Assembly (NCBI RefSeq): GCF_019056515.1
Contig: NZ_CP064873.1
Location: 372,001-436,000, forward strand
Length of the DNA: 64,000 nt
Source of the DNA: Microbacterium paraoxydans
Lineage (GTDB): Bacteria > Actinomycetota > Actinomycetes > Actinomycetales > Microbacteriaceae
Reading direction: 5' to 3'
Shown: piece after piece, positions 43,490 through 52,538 of the stretch
How positions within the stretch are numbered: the stretch's first letter is position 1
Layout of the letters: every line of letters begins with the position of its first letter
Notes under the pieces: generated by a model
What the model was told of the DNA's origin: nothing
Database searches by the model: none
The model's input: only the letters and a program-made list of their open reading frames with translations
Program-made: the position numbers and the translations under genes

Positions 43490-44265
43490 CGCCGGGCCAC
43501 CACGAGCGGCACCCCGGTGTGCGGGTGCGGGAAGACATCGACGGGCTGCCCGTAGACCTCCTCGATCCGTGCGGCCGTGAGGACCTCGGCCGGCGTGCCG
43601 GTGGCGGAGACCCGACCGCCCGCGAGCAGAGTGACGCGGTCGGCGTGCGCGAGAGCCGCGTTGAGGTCGTGCAGCACGACCGCGACCGCGACCCCGGCCT
43701 TCGCCCGCCTGCGGATCACCCGCATGACGTCTTCGTGATGCTTCAGGTCCAGGGCCGCCGTCGGCTCGTCGAGCAGCAGGATCCCGGTGTCCTGGGCGAG
43801 CACGCGGGCCAGCGCCACCCGCGCGCGCTCACCGCCGGAGAGCGAGGGGACGGAGCGCTCCCGCAGCGCCGTGACCTCGGTCGTCGCCATCGCCGCCGCC
43901 ACGACGCTGCCGTCCTCCTCGGCGGCCGGGCTCCGCGCCCACGGCGTGCGTCCCATCCGCACGACCTGCTCGACCGTGAAGGGGAAGGTGACGGCGTTCT
44001 CCTGCAGCAGCACGGCGCGTTGCCGGGCGAGGTCGCGAGGACGGACACCCGTGACCGGACGGCCGTCGAGGAGGACGGTGCCGGACTCCGGAGCGACGTC
44101 CCCCGCGAGCACGCCGAACAGGGTGGACTTGCCCGCGCCGTTCGGCCCGACGAGGGCGTGCACCTCGCCGGCGTGGATGGAGATGGCCGCGTCGTCGAGG
44201 ATGGTGCGTCCGTCCCCGACCCGCACCGTGAGCCCCTGGCCCCGCAGGCGCTGGCTCACGCCCAT
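43486..44265 (-). CDS. hmuV: Haem ABC transporter ATPase HmuV
   Basis: A 259-residue ATPase with Walker A GPNGAGKST, signature LSGGERARV, Walker B GILLLDEPTAALDLK and H-loop VLHDLNAA, the FecE/HmuV/BtuD pattern. The start at 44265 overlaps hmuU by ten bases and is the first sensible ATG after the long shadow frame. It powers uptake of haem through HmuU from HmuT. Its TAG stop lies within a CTAG shared with the opposite gene. Confidence 0.92.
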   Translation of the reverse strand: MGVSQRLRGQGLTVRVGDGRTILDDAAISIHAGEVHALVGPNGAGKSTLFGVLAGDVAPESGTVLLDGRPVTGVRPRDLARQRAVLLQENAVTFPFTVEQVVRMGRTPWARSPAAEEDGSVVAAAMATTEVTALRERSVPSLSGGERARVALARVLAQDTGILLLDEPTAALDLKHHEDVMRVIRRRAKAGVAVAVVLHDLNAALAHADRVTLLAGGRVSATGTPAEVLTAARIEEVYGQPVDVFPHPHTGVPLVVARR

Positions 44266-45329
44266 CCTCCCGACCGCCGCCGCGTCCGCACGAGGAGCCA
44301 GAGGAAGAACGGGCCGCCCACGAGGGACGTGATCATGCCGATGGGGAGGTCCGCGAGCGGCACCGCCGTGCGCGCCACGAGGTCGGCGGCCGCGATGAGG
44401 AGCGCGCCGCCGAGGGCGGAGGCGATCACGAGCGGGAGGTGTGCGGGGCCGATCAGCATGCGCATCAGGTGGGGCACGACGAGGCCCGCGAACCCGATGA
44501 TCCCCGCGAAGGCGACCGCGGCGCAGACGAGCAGTGCCACCGTGACGATCACGACCATCCGCAGCAGCTCGACCGGCACGCCCAGGTGCCGGGCGGTGCG
44601 CTCGCCGAGGGCGAAGAGATCCAGACCCGGCGCCACGATCAGGGAGACGACGATCCCGATCGCAACGAGCGGCGCGACGAGCTGGATGTTCGACCAGAGG
44701 GCGCCGTTCAGCGAGCCGAGCTGCCAGAACACGATCTGCTCGCGCGTCGAGGTCGTGCCGAGGAACGTGAGGAAGGCCATGCCGGCGCCGGCGATGGCGT
44801 TGATCGCGATGCCGGTGAGCAGCAGCGTGACCACTTCGGTGCGACCGCCGGAGCGGCTCAGGAGGTAGACGGAGAAGACGGCCGCGAGACCCCCGAGGAA
44901 GGCGAAGGCGGGCGTGGTCCACATGCCGAAGGTGGCCAGGCCGAACGTGATGCTGGCCGCCGCTCCGAGCGCCGCGCCGGAGGAGACGCCGACGACGCCG
45001 GCGTCCGCGAGAGGGTTGCCGAAGATGGCCTGCATGAGCACGCCGGAGACCGCGAGCGCGGCGCCGACGAGCAGGCCGAGGACCAGTCGGGGGAGACGGA
45101 GGTTGTAGATCACGCCGTCGTCGGTCGCCGCGGCCGGAGTCCCGGCGGTGTCGATGCCGAGGCCGCGCAACAGGACGTCCAGGAGCGCGGTCGGCGACAG
45201 GTCGTACTGCCCGCTCGTGATCGACGCGACGCCCGTGACGAGAAGGCCGATGACGAGGGCGATGACGACCGTCGCGAAGCGCAGTCCGCGATGCCGGGTC
45301 GGCGTCGGGGTGACGACCTCGCCGCTCAC
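44256..45329 (-). CDS. hmuU: Haem ABC transporter permease HmuU
   Basis: A 357-residue FecCD-family permease with about ten membrane segments. Landmarks are LRLPRLVLGLLVGAALAVSG, the GxxxQ-type MQAIFGNPLADAGVVG and VAFAGIIGFAGLVVPH near the C-terminus. It overlaps hmuT by four bases. The FecCD fold carries siderophores, B12 or haem; haem is preferred because of HmuT and the divergent HtaA protein. Confidence 0.93.
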   Translation of the reverse strand: MSGEVVTPTPTRHRGLRFATVVIALVIGLLVTGVASITSGQYDLSPTALLDVLLRGLGIDTAGTPAAATDDGVIYNLRLPRLVLGLLVGAALAVSGVLMQAIFGNPLADAGVVGVSSGAALGAAASITFGLATFGMWTTPAFAFLGGLAAVFSVYLLSRSGGRTEVVTLLLTGIAINAIAGAGMAFLTFLGTTSTREQIVFWQLGSLNGALWSNIQLVAPLVAIGIVVSLIVAPGLDLFALGERTARHLGVPVELLRMVVIVTVALLVCAAVAFAGIIGFAGLVVPHLMRMLIGPAHLPLVIASALGGALLIAAADLVARTAVPLADLPIGMITSLVGGPFFLWLLVRTRRRSGGWA

Positions 45330-46435
45330 GAGGCGGGTTCCGGCGCGTACAGGGCCCGCGCGAGGGCGCTGATCACATCGGCCGACCGCGGGCCGAAGCT
45401 GAGGATCTCGGCGTCCGCCATGTCGATCACGCGGCGATGCACTCCTGCGGGGGTCTCGGCGATGGCGGGGATGCGTTCGATGAGCCCGTCGACGCCGCCC
45501 ACCGATTCCAACCCGTCCGTCATCATCACGAGCACGTCGGGCTGCGCGGCGACGAGTGCTTCCGCGGTCATCGGCTTCATGCCCTCCCAGCCGATCTCCT
45601 CCGCGACGTCGACACCGCCGACCGCATCGATGAGGGAGTCCGCCCCGGAGTCCTCGCCGAAGATGTAGTACACGTTGGCGCTCCCGCGTACGTACAGGAA
45701 GAGCATGCGTGCGCGGTCCGTCGCGGCGGACGGGGTGACGTCGGCGATCTCCGCGATGGCGGCGTCGAGTTCGGTGTCGAGGCGGGCGATGAGCGCCGTG
45801 CCGCGCGTCGGGACGCCGAGGGCCGTGGCGATCTCCGTCACGAGCGCGTCGGTGGTGTCGATCCGGCGGTCGCTGGAGATGACGACGACCGCGATGCCCG
45901 CATCCCGCAGCTGCTGGCGGACCTCCTTCGGGCCGATCGTGGTGTCGGTGAGCACGACGGTCGGGGCCAGTTCGAGGATGGCCTCCGGGTTGAGCGTGTG
46001 CCCGGTCTTGGTGACGACCGGGAGATCCTCGGTGCCGGGGAACTGCGTGGACGCGTCGCGTCCGACGACCTGATCGCCGAGCCCGAGCGCGAACACCGTG
46101 GCGGCGATCGTGCCGGAGATGTCGATCGGGAGGATGCGATCGACATCCGTGATCTCGACCTCGCGGCCTTCGCTGTCGGTCACGGTGACCGGGAGCGCCG
46201 GGGCGGTGTCGTCATCGACGGGCGCGACCGCGTGACTCGCGAGGCACGCGGTCGAGGGGCCCGTCGCTGCGCGCACGTCGGCGACCAGGTCCAGATCGGC
46301 GAGAGGAGTCGAGGCCTGCGGGCAGGCGTCGTCGACAGGGGGTGCCGCCGACCCGGGGCCGGAGTCCGACCCGGCGCACGCGGCCAGTCCGAGGGCCAAC
46401 GCGGCGGCGAGAAGCAGGGCAGGAGCGCGTCGCAT
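45326..46435 (-). CDS. hmuT: Haem-binding lipoprotein HmuT
   Basis: A 369-residue substrate-binding lipoprotein with lipobox LAAC (Cys20) and a class III binding fold (VDRILPIDISGTIAATVFALG, LAPTVVLTDT, LFLYVRGSANVYYIFGE as separate landmarks). It matches the HmuT group of corynebacteria, which bind haem with His and Tyr ligands. The ATG at 46435 is six bases after a -10 TAGCCT and lies inside a DtxR box, so the message is leaderless and iron-repressed. Confidence 0.92.
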   Translation of the reverse strand: MRRAPALLLAAALALGLAACAGSDSGPGSAAPPVDDACPQASTPLADLDLVADVRAATGPSTACLASHAVAPVDDDTAPALPVTVTDSEGREVEITDVDRILPIDISGTIAATVFALGLGDQVVGRDASTQFPGTEDLPVVTKTGHTLNPEAILELAPTVVLTDTTIGPKEVRQQLRDAGIAVVVISSDRRIDTTDALVTEIATALGVPTRGTALIARLDTELDAAIAEIADVTPSAATDRARMLFLYVRGSANVYYIFGEDSGADSLIDAVGGVDVAEEIGWEGMKPMTAEALVAAQPDVLVMMTDGLESVGGVDGLIERIPAIAETPAGVHRRVIDMADAEILSFGPRSADVISALARALYAPEPAS

Positions 46436-46453
46436 TAGGCAAGGCTATCCTAA
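46435..46453 (-). promoter_or_regulatory. DtxR/IdeR iron box over the hmuT promoter and start codon
   Basis: TTAGGCAAGGCTATCCTAA is a 19-base match to the DtxR/IdeR consensus (TTAGG...CCTAA). It covers the -10 TAGCCT (46447-46442 on the minus strand) and touches the first base of the leaderless hmuT ATG. Iron-loaded repressor would block polymerase directly. Confidence 0.88.
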
Positions 46454-46503
46454 AACTTGACGCCCTCACTGGCGCCCCTCTACGCTCGGGATCGGCGGCT
46501 TGC

Positions 46504-46522
46504 TTAGCCAAGCCTAACCAAA
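46504..46522 (+). promoter_or_regulatory. Second DtxR/IdeR iron box, upstream of htaA
   Basis: TTAGCCAAGCCTAACCAAA keeps the TTAG half and the central AGCCTAACC of the DtxR consensus. It is 76 bases before the htaA GTG and 50 bases from the first box, so each divergent haem transcript has its own site. Confidence 0.75.
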
Positions 46523-46597
46523 GTCCACCCTCGCCCGACTGCCGTGCGGCGCCGCAGGGGCGCGCGATCGATCGCGCCCGGCGCGCCGCGGAGAACC

Positions 46598-49500
46598 GTG
46601 AACGCCACAGCACATACGCCCTCAGCGAGCACACGCCTGCGTGTCCTGCTCGCCGCCCTCGTCTCCTTCGTCCTCGTCGCCGCCGGGGCGATGGTCAGCC
46701 CACCGGCCCACGCGGCTGCGGCGACCGTCACCGCGGCGGTGTCGTCCGCCGACACCAGCGGCCTCACCGTGCAGGTGCGGGCCGAGGGCCTGCCCGACGT
46801 GACGGGCGTCTATGCCGCACTGATCGTGTCGGGCACCGAGAGCGGCATCTCCGCCGGTGGTGGCTACGCCGCGTTCGCGCTGCCCTTCCCGAGCGTGCAG
46901 CAGGGGGCCGCGTCCTTCACGCTGCAGGCGCCCGTGGCGTCCCTGGACCGGACGAAGACGTACGAGGTGCTCGTCTGGCAGCAGCACACCGCGCCGACAG
47001 CCGCCACGATCTACGGCCGCGGCGACGTCACGGTGACAGCTGCGCAGTGGGACACGGTCTTCGGAACGACGCCCGTCGAGCCGGGTGAGACGGAGCCGGG
47101 AGAGACGACTCCAGGCGAGACGGAGCCGGGGGAGACGACTCCCGGCGAGACGGAGCCCGGAGAGACCGAGCCCGGGGAGACCGAGCCCGGGGAGACCGAG
47201 CCCGGGGAGGCCGAGCCCGGGGAGACGGAGCCCGGGGAGACGGCCCCGGGCGAGACCGAGCCGGCGCCCGCCGAAGCCGCCATCGAGGTGTTCCTCGCCG
47301 ACGGCACGACGCCCGCTGCGGGCGCTCGCCTCCAGGCCGGCGACGAGATCGTCGTCAAGGGCACCGGATACGACCCGACCGCGAACGTCGGCGGACGCGG
47401 CGTCCCGATCCCGTCGAACCTGCCCCAGGGCGCCTATGTGGTCTTCGGCAACTTCGCCGCGACGTGGCAGCCCTCGCAGGGGGCGCCGTCCTCGGCGCGT
47501 TCGGTCGGTGCTCAGGCCTGGGCGCTCGCCGAGGATGTGCTGACCCAGGTCCCGACGCAGTACCAGGGTGCGATCCGCGCACAGTGGGTGGACATCTCGC
47601 CCGACGGCTCGTTCCAGGTCACGCTCACGCTCAAGGACACCCCGGCGACGCCCGGCTCCTACGGCGTGTACACCTACCCGGCAGGCGGTGTCGTCAACGC
47701 CGACCAGGAGCGCAGCGTCGCTCTGGACTACCGCCTCGCCTCGGGGCTGACGACCACCGTGACCGCGGCGACGGCCGAGGACGGCCTCACGGTCACGGCC
47801 GCGGCGACGAAGCTCGGTGCCGTCACCGGTGCCTACGCCGCGCTGATCGAGAAGGGTACGGAGGCCGACGTCACCGCCGGAGGCGGCTTCCTCGCGATGC
47901 AGTACGTGCGCGGCATCACCGGCGGCGGCTTCAGCGTCGACCTGACCGCGGCGGCGAGTGCTCTGGACCGCTCGAAGACGTACGAGGTGATCGTGTGGCA
48001 GCAGCACACGATGCCGACCGCGGACACCATCTACGCGCGCTCCACCGTCACGGTCACCGACGCGCAGTGGAACGCCTTGCTGCCCTCCTCCGGACCGTCG
48101 GTCACGACCGCCGTCACCGGCGCCACCGCCGCGGACGGGCTCACGGTGAAGGTCACTGCCGCCGACCTCGGCGCGGTCACCGGCGCCTACGTGGCGCTCA
48201 TCGAGGCGGGGACGGAGTCCGACGTGACCGCCGGCGGCGGCTTCCTCGCCATGCAGTACGTCCGGAACATCGGCTTCGGAGTCTTCGCCGTCGACCTGAA
48301 CGCGGCGGCGAAGAACCTCGACCGGACGAAGACATACGAGGCGATCGTGTGGCAGCAGCACACGATGCCGACCGCCGACACCATCTACGCGCGCGCAGCG
48401 GTCACGATCACCGACGCGCAGTGGCGCGCACTGCTCGGCGAGAAGCCGACCGAGCCGAAGCCCCCGGTCACGCCGAAGCCCCCGGTGACGCCGACGAAGC
48501 CGGCCGCGACCGTCCCAGGCGGGTCGCTGCGCTGGGCCATCTCGTCCTCGTTCACGAACTACATCACCGGCCCGATCGCCCAGGGCGCGATCGCCGTGTC
48601 CGGTGGCGCCACCCGGTCCGGCGGCCAGTTCCAGTTCGGGCAGACCGTGGGCGGCGACTTCGACGCGGCTTCCGGACGCGGCAGTGTCGTCTACCGCGGT
48701 GCCGTGCGCTTCACCGGCCACCACGGGGTGCTCGACGTCACGGTCGCCGATCCGATGATCCGGATCACCTCGGCGTCCTCCGCCACGCTGTTCGTGACGA
48801 GCGGGGGTGCGCAGGTGCCGTTCGCGACCCTCGACCTCTCCCGCGCCGTCCGCACGACGGCCGGTGGCGCCGTCACCTACACGGCGGCACCCGCCGCCCT
48901 CACGGATGCCGGACGCGACCGCGTCCTCTCGGGGTACGGCACCACGCTCAACCCCGTCTCGTTCACGATCGGCTCCGTCGCCGCCGCTCCGTCGGGTACG
49001 ACGGGAACGGTCGCGGCGGCCGCGGTCGTCCCGAAGGCCACGCTCCCGACGACCGCGCCGACGGCGGCCGGCATCGAGGTCGACGAGGAGAACCTCGCCG
49101 CGCTCGCCGCCGGGAAGACGGCCACGGTCTCCGCCTCCGGCTTCCGTGCGAACGAGGAGGGCATCAAGGTCGTCGTGTACTCGACCCCGGTGCTGCTCGG
49201 CACGGTGACGGCCGACGCGGCGGGCGTCGCGACGTGGTCGGGTGCCCTCCCGGCCACACTCGCGGACGGCGAGCACACGCTCACCTTCCAGGGCTCGGTC
49301 GATCGCGGTCTCGCGTTCACGCTCGCCAGAGCGACCACGGAGATCGGCGTGTGCACGGTCGAGGGGGCGACCCTGCACTGGGGCTACAAGGAGTCGTTCC
49401 GCACGTACATCGAGGGCATCGCGCGGGGCGGCTGGACGCTCACCGACGTGGCCTACGAGTACCCCGCCTTCGTGTGGTCGAACGGCACCGGTTCGCTGCA

Positions 49501-50059
49501 CGACGCGGCGGGCTCGGGCCTGGTCACCTACGGCGGCAGCATCACCTTCACGGGCCACGATGGGGCGCTGAACACGACGCTGGCGAACGCGCGGGTCGAG
49601 CTCACGGGCGACACCGGCTACCTCGTGTTCGACGTGACCGGGACCACGCAGGCGGGAGAAGCGGTGGCGCAAGAGGGCGTGCGTCTCGCCGAGTTCGCCC
49701 TCGCGGACGCCGCCGTCGTCGACGGCGCGCTGACCCTCGATGCGGTTCCCACGACGCTGACCGCGGCCGGTGCCTCCGCGTTCGGCACGTATGAGGCGGG
49801 CGAGGAGCTCGACCCGGTCTCCGCCGTGATCCCGGTCGACGGCGCCTGCGGCACTCCCGCCGAGGAGGAGTCCGAGCCGGAGGCCGAGGCGGACGCGGCG
49901 GTGACCGCGATCAGCGCGCCGGTCGCCACCGAGGAAGCTCCGGTGTGGCCCTGGATCGTGGGCGGTCTGGTGGTCGTGGCGCTGGCCGCGACGGGCGGCG
50001 TGCTGATCGTGCGTCGCACCCGGAGGGGGGAGCCGGCCGAGACGACGACCGAGGTCTGA
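46598..50059 (+). CDS. htaA: Large cell-surface haem-binding protein with two HtaA domains
   Basis: A 1153-residue exported protein. GTG 46598 with GGAG upstream; signal peptide to about residue 40 (VSPPAHA). Three related modules of about 112 residues lie at 43-156, 386-496 and 501-614, each ending in KTYEVxVWQQHTxPTAxTIYxR. A (PGETE)n low-complexity linker occupies 161-225. HtaA domains are at 642-791 and 923-1083, with candidate haem ligands Tyr655 and His708 and Tyr937 and His987 (FTGHxG). A membrane anchor at 1116-1138 and an Arg-rich tail end it. It probably takes haem and passes it to HmuT. Confidence 0.9.
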   Translation: MNATAHTPSASTRLRVLLAALVSFVLVAAGAMVSPPAHAAAATVTAAVSSADTSGLTVQVRAEGLPDVTGVYAALIVSGTESGISAGGGYAAFALPFPSVQQGAASFTLQAPVASLDRTKTYEVLVWQQHTAPTAATIYGRGDVTVTAAQWDTVFGTTPVEPGETEPGETTPGETEPGETTPGETEPGETEPGETEPGETEPGEAEPGETEPGETAPGETEPAPAEAAIEVFLADGTTPAAGARLQAGDEIVVKGTGYDPTANVGGRGVPIPSNLPQGAYVVFGNFAATWQPSQGAPSSARSVGAQAWALAEDVLTQVPTQYQGAIRAQWVDISPDGSFQVTLTLKDTPATPGSYGVYTYPAGGVVNADQERSVALDYRLASGLTTTVTAATAEDGLTVTAAATKLGAVTGAYAALIEKGTEADVTAGGGFLAMQYVRGITGGGFSVDLTAAASALDRSKTYEVIVWQQHTMPTADTIYARSTVTVTDAQWNALLPSSGPSVTTAVTGATAADGLTVKVTAADLGAVTGAYVALIEAGTESDVTAGGGFLAMQYVRNIGFGVFAVDLNAAAKNLDRTKTYEAIVWQQHTMPTADTIYARAAVTITDAQWRALLGEKPTEPKPPVTPKPPVTPTKPAATVPGGSLRWAISSSFTNYITGPIAQGAIAVSGGATRSGGQFQFGQTVGGDFDAASGRGSVVYRGAVRFTGHHGVLDVTVADPMIRITSASSATLFVTSGGAQVPFATLDLSRAVRTTAGGAVTYTAAPAALTDAGRDRVLSGYGTTLNPVSFTIGSVAAAPSGTTGTVAAAAVVPKATLPTTAPTAAGIEVDEENLAALAAGKTATVSASGFRANEEGIKVVVYSTPVLLGTVTADAAGVATWSGALPATLADGEHTLTFQGSVDRGLAFTLARATTEIGVCTVEGATLHWGYKESFRTYIEGIARGGWTLTDVAYEYPAFVWSNGTGSLHDAAGSGLVTYGGSITFTGHDGALNTTLANARVELTGDTGYLVFDVTGTTQAGEAVAQEGVRLAEFALADAAVVDGALTLDAVPTTLTAAGASAFGTYEAGEELDPVSAVIPVDGACGTPAEEESEPEAEADAAVTAISAPVATEEAPVWPWIVGGLVVVALAATGGVLIVRRTRRGEPAETTTEV

Positions 50060-50073
50060 GTCCGGCGGCTACC

Positions 50074-50110
50074 GGAACCGCCCTCCCCGGTGATCGGGGA
50101 GGGCGGTTCC
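50074..50110. terminator. Hairpin terminator after htaA
   Basis: Perfect 16-base arms GGAACCGCCCTCCCCG (50074-50089) and complement (50095-50110) with a GTGAT loop, 15 bases after the htaA stop. Confidence 0.88.
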
Positions 50111-50153
50111 GTGTGCGGCTGCGTACGCCCGCAGAGGGTGGGACAATGGAGGC

Positions 50154-50489
50154 ATGCCCTCCCACGACACCCACCAGACCGTCGAAGCGACCGTGCGCCG
50201 CGTACCGCGGTACGGCGTGCTCATGGGCATCGGGGTCGTGCTGGGCATCATCGCCGCCGGCATCTTCACGATGGTCGGCAGCTTCGAGCAGTCGCAGGCG
50301 CTCGACGTCGTCTACCCGCCTGGTCAGGTCTTCGGCTTCCTGCTGCTGTGGACCGTGCCGATCGGGCTGGCGCTGGGTGGCGTCGCCGGTCTCGTTCTCG
50401 AGCGGATCGCCCGCCGCCATGACCGCGTCGTGAGGGTCGACCGGGAGACCGTCATCGACGAGGACGACACGACGACCGACCGCGCCTAG
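50154..50489 (+). CDS. Small two-helix membrane protein
   Basis: A 111-residue protein with two hydrophobic helices (about 20-44, VLMGIGVVLGIIAAGIFTMVG, in part; and 60-84, FGFLLLWTVPIGLALGGVAGL, in part) and a charged C-terminus ending DEDDTTTDRA. GACAAT lies exactly six bases before the ATG, and GGAGG overlaps that gap, so it may be leaderless. Not recognised as a named family. Its TAG stop is inside a CTAG shared with the convergent gene. Confidence 0.75.
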   Translation: MPSHDTHQTVEATVRRVPRYGVLMGIGVVLGIIAAGIFTMVGSFEQSQALDVVYPPGQVFGFLLLWTVPIGLALGGVAGLVLERIARRHDRVVRVDRETVIDEDDTTTDRA

Positions 50490-51091
50490 GCGAGCTCGGC
50501 GATCACGGGACGGATGGCGGAGTCGAACGCCACGACGTCCCGGCGGAGCCCATCGGTCACCGCGACCGTGAGGTCGCCGATCCACCAGATCCCGCGCTGC
50601 GACAGCGGCAGCACCTGCACGTTCAGCTCGAACGAGTGCGCGCGGCGTCCGATATCGCGTTCGAACTCCGCGATCGCGCTCGCGTACGCCCGATAGGCGT
50701 CTCCGCCCGTGTGGCTCTTCATCGACCCGACGTATCGGTCGTGCGCGGCGTTGGCATACCGGAGCGCAGTGCCGGCATGCGGACGGATCGCGGTCGAGAG
50801 CGCTTCGGCGCCGGTCGCCGGGAGGGCCACCAGGGTGTCGAAACCGTCGATCAGCTCGAGCGGGACGCCGGAGTGGTGGGCCCGCGGCTCCACGGTCATG
50901 TCCCAGTAGCCCTGCCACTGCGTCTCGACCTCGGGGGAGGCGTCCGGAGCATCGGGCGCGCGCACGGACAGGTCGCGGAGGGACGGCAGATCGAGGGGCG
51001 CCCTGATGCCCAGCAGCTGGCGCAGGGCGAGCGCGACGAGCACGGGGACGCTCGCGTCTTCGCGGATGAGCCACTGCGGCTTGTCGGCCAT
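50486..51091 (-). CDS. Conserved hypothetical protein
   Basis: A 201-residue soluble protein of unknown function starting MADKPQWLIREDASVPVLVA. It has no signal peptide or membrane segment, one tryptophan-rich centre (TQWQGYWDMTVEP) and a C-terminal sheet-like stretch (VLPLSQRGIWWIGDLTVAV). ATG 51091 is preferred to the ATG three codons upstream, since a -10 TACGAT lies seven bases before it and covers the upstream ATG. No motif supports an enzyme class. Confidence 0.75.
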   Translation of the reverse strand: MADKPQWLIREDASVPVLVALALRQLLGIRAPLDLPSLRDLSVRAPDAPDASPEVETQWQGYWDMTVEPRAHHSGVPLELIDGFDTLVALPATGAEALSTAIRPHAGTALRYANAAHDRYVGSMKSHTGGDAYRAYASAIAEFERDIGRRAHSFELNVQVLPLSQRGIWWIGDLTVAVTDGLRRDVVAFDSAIRPVIAELA

Positions 51092-51243
51092 GGCCCCCAT
51101 CGTAGGCGGGTGCGGCAGCCGTGCGGAGTCCCGGCACGGTAATGCCCACTGCGAGCCGCGTCAACCCTCGCTGTGATCGCCGCACCCGGGGGTAAACCTG
51201 CTCACACGTCGGCGGCCGTCGGCGGGAGTCGAGAGGAAGAACG

Positions 51244-52119
51244 ATGTCGCAGAGCAATGCAGAAGGTGCCGCGGGCAGCGGTACGACCGAGTCTCCGGGC
51301 GCCGTCCGGACCGCCGCGCATGAGGCCGCGGGTGTCGCCGACACGGCGAAGGGCCAGGCCGCGGACGTCGTCGAGACGGCAAAGGCCGAAGCGGGGGCGG
51401 TCGCCCACGAGGCCAAGGATCAGGTGCGCGACCTGTACCACCAGACCAAGACGGAGCTGTCGGAGCAGGCGGCGGTGCAGCAGCGCCGCGTCGCGGACGG
51501 ACTCCGGTCCGTGGGCGGGGAGCTGGGCACGATGGCGGAGCGTTCCGACGGCGGTGTCGCCGCCGACCTCGTGCGCCAGGCATCGACGCGCATCCAGGGC
51601 ATCGCGGGCTGGATCGGCGACCGCGACCCCGGGTCGCTGCTCACCGAGGTGAAGTCCTACGCGCGGGCGAAGCCCGGCACGTTCATCGCGGTGGCCGCAC
51701 TCGCCGGTCTCGTCGCCGGCCGGCTGACCAGGGCGCTCTCCGAGGGCGCCGCGGAGTCCGCCTCGTCCGGCGCGGCATCGGGCTCCGGCTCCCCGTCGGT
51801 GGCGGGAGCGGCGGCACCCGCGGTCCCGCCGCGTCCCGTCGTCGCCCCGGCGACCACGCCCGGCGCCGTCCCCGGCAGCGCGGGCGCCGCGGGAGTGGTC
51901 GGAGGCGCGGGCACCGCAGAGAACACCACTCTCGGTGAGCCGCCGCTGCCCACCGACGGCACCGTGCCCGGAGCGCCGGACGGCATGAGCGGGATCGACG
52001 CCGGCACCGCCCCGTGGGGCGTCACGCCGCGCGGCGAGACGGTCGACGACGGGGACACCCCGCTCTACGACCGCACCGACGCCGCCACCCGCGGATCCGA
52101 CGAAGAGGGGCGACCATGA
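51244..52119 (+). CDS. LEA/YtxH-like stress protein with central membrane-proximal helix
   Basis: A 291-residue protein. Residues 1-110 are Ala/Lys/Glu-rich amphipathic helix like LEA or CsbD-type proteins (AAHEAAGVADTAKGQAADVV). Residues 138-160 (PGTFIAVAALAGLVAGRL) are a membrane helix of the kind that ends DUF883/ElaB proteins. The last 120 residues are a disordered Gly/Pro/Ala tail. AGAGGAAG precedes the ATG. It overlaps the holin-X gene by four bases. A role at the membrane under osmotic or envelope stress is inferred. Confidence 0.75.
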   Translation: MSQSNAEGAAGSGTTESPGAVRTAAHEAAGVADTAKGQAADVVETAKAEAGAVAHEAKDQVRDLYHQTKTELSEQAAVQQRRVADGLRSVGGELGTMAERSDGGVAADLVRQASTRIQGIAGWIGDRDPGSLLTEVKSYARAKPGTFIAVAALAGLVAGRLTRALSEGAAESASSGAASGSGSPSVAGAAAPAVPPRPVVAPATTPGAVPGSAGAAGVVGGAGTAENTTLGEPPLPTDGTVPGAPDGMSGIDAGTAPWGVTPRGETVDDGDTPLYDRTDAATRGSDEEGRP

Positions 52120-52538
52120 CCGACGCCACCCCCACGCCCTCGGAGCAGAAGGCCGAGACCACGTCACTCGGCGATCTGCTCAGCGAGGTCACCACCGATC
52201 TGTCGACCCTCATGCGGCAGGAGCTGGAGCTCGCCAAGGCCGAGCTCAAGCAGTCCGCCACGCGCGCGGGCCGGGGGGCGGGGATGCTCGGCGGAGCGGG
52301 ATACGGCGCACTCATGGCCGTGTTCTTCCTGTCGGTCGCCCTCTGGTGGGCCCTCGGGGCCTATGTCACCGGCCTCGGCTGGTCGGCCGTGATCGTCGCC
52401 GTCATCTGGGCGCTGATCGCCCTCGTCCTGTTCGTGATGGGACGCAAGCAGTTGAAGAGCATCGAAGGGGCTCCGCGCACCGTGGACAGCCTCAAGCGCA
52501 TCCCCGATGCGGTGAAGAGGAATGAGGAGAACAAATGA
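52116..52538 (+). CDS. Actinobacterial holin-X / phage holin superfamily III membrane protein
   Basis: A 140-residue protein with an N-terminal amphipathic helix (LMRQELELAKAELKQSATRAG) and two adjacent membrane helices (about 55-80 and 86-108). This is the Phage_holin_3_6/DUF1469 type, which despite its name is chromosomal and not lytic in most actinobacteria. It is coupled to genes on both sides by four-base overlaps. Function in the cell envelope is not established. Confidence 0.85.
   Translation: MTDATPTPSEQKAETTSLGDLLSEVTTDLSTLMRQELELAKAELKQSATRAGRGAGMLGGAGYGALMAVFFLSVALWWALGAYVTGLGWSAVIVAVIWALIALVLFVMGRKQLKSIEGAPRTVDSLKRIPDAVKRNEENK

Noticed and set aside
47011..47364. 117-codon minus-strand frame rich in PGSVS
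   Set aside because: Mirror image of the PGETE repeat DNA in htaA.
52116..52538. Prophage remnant suggested by the holin-like gene
   Set aside because: No other phage genes are present and this holin-X type is a common chromosomal envelope gene in actinobacteria.
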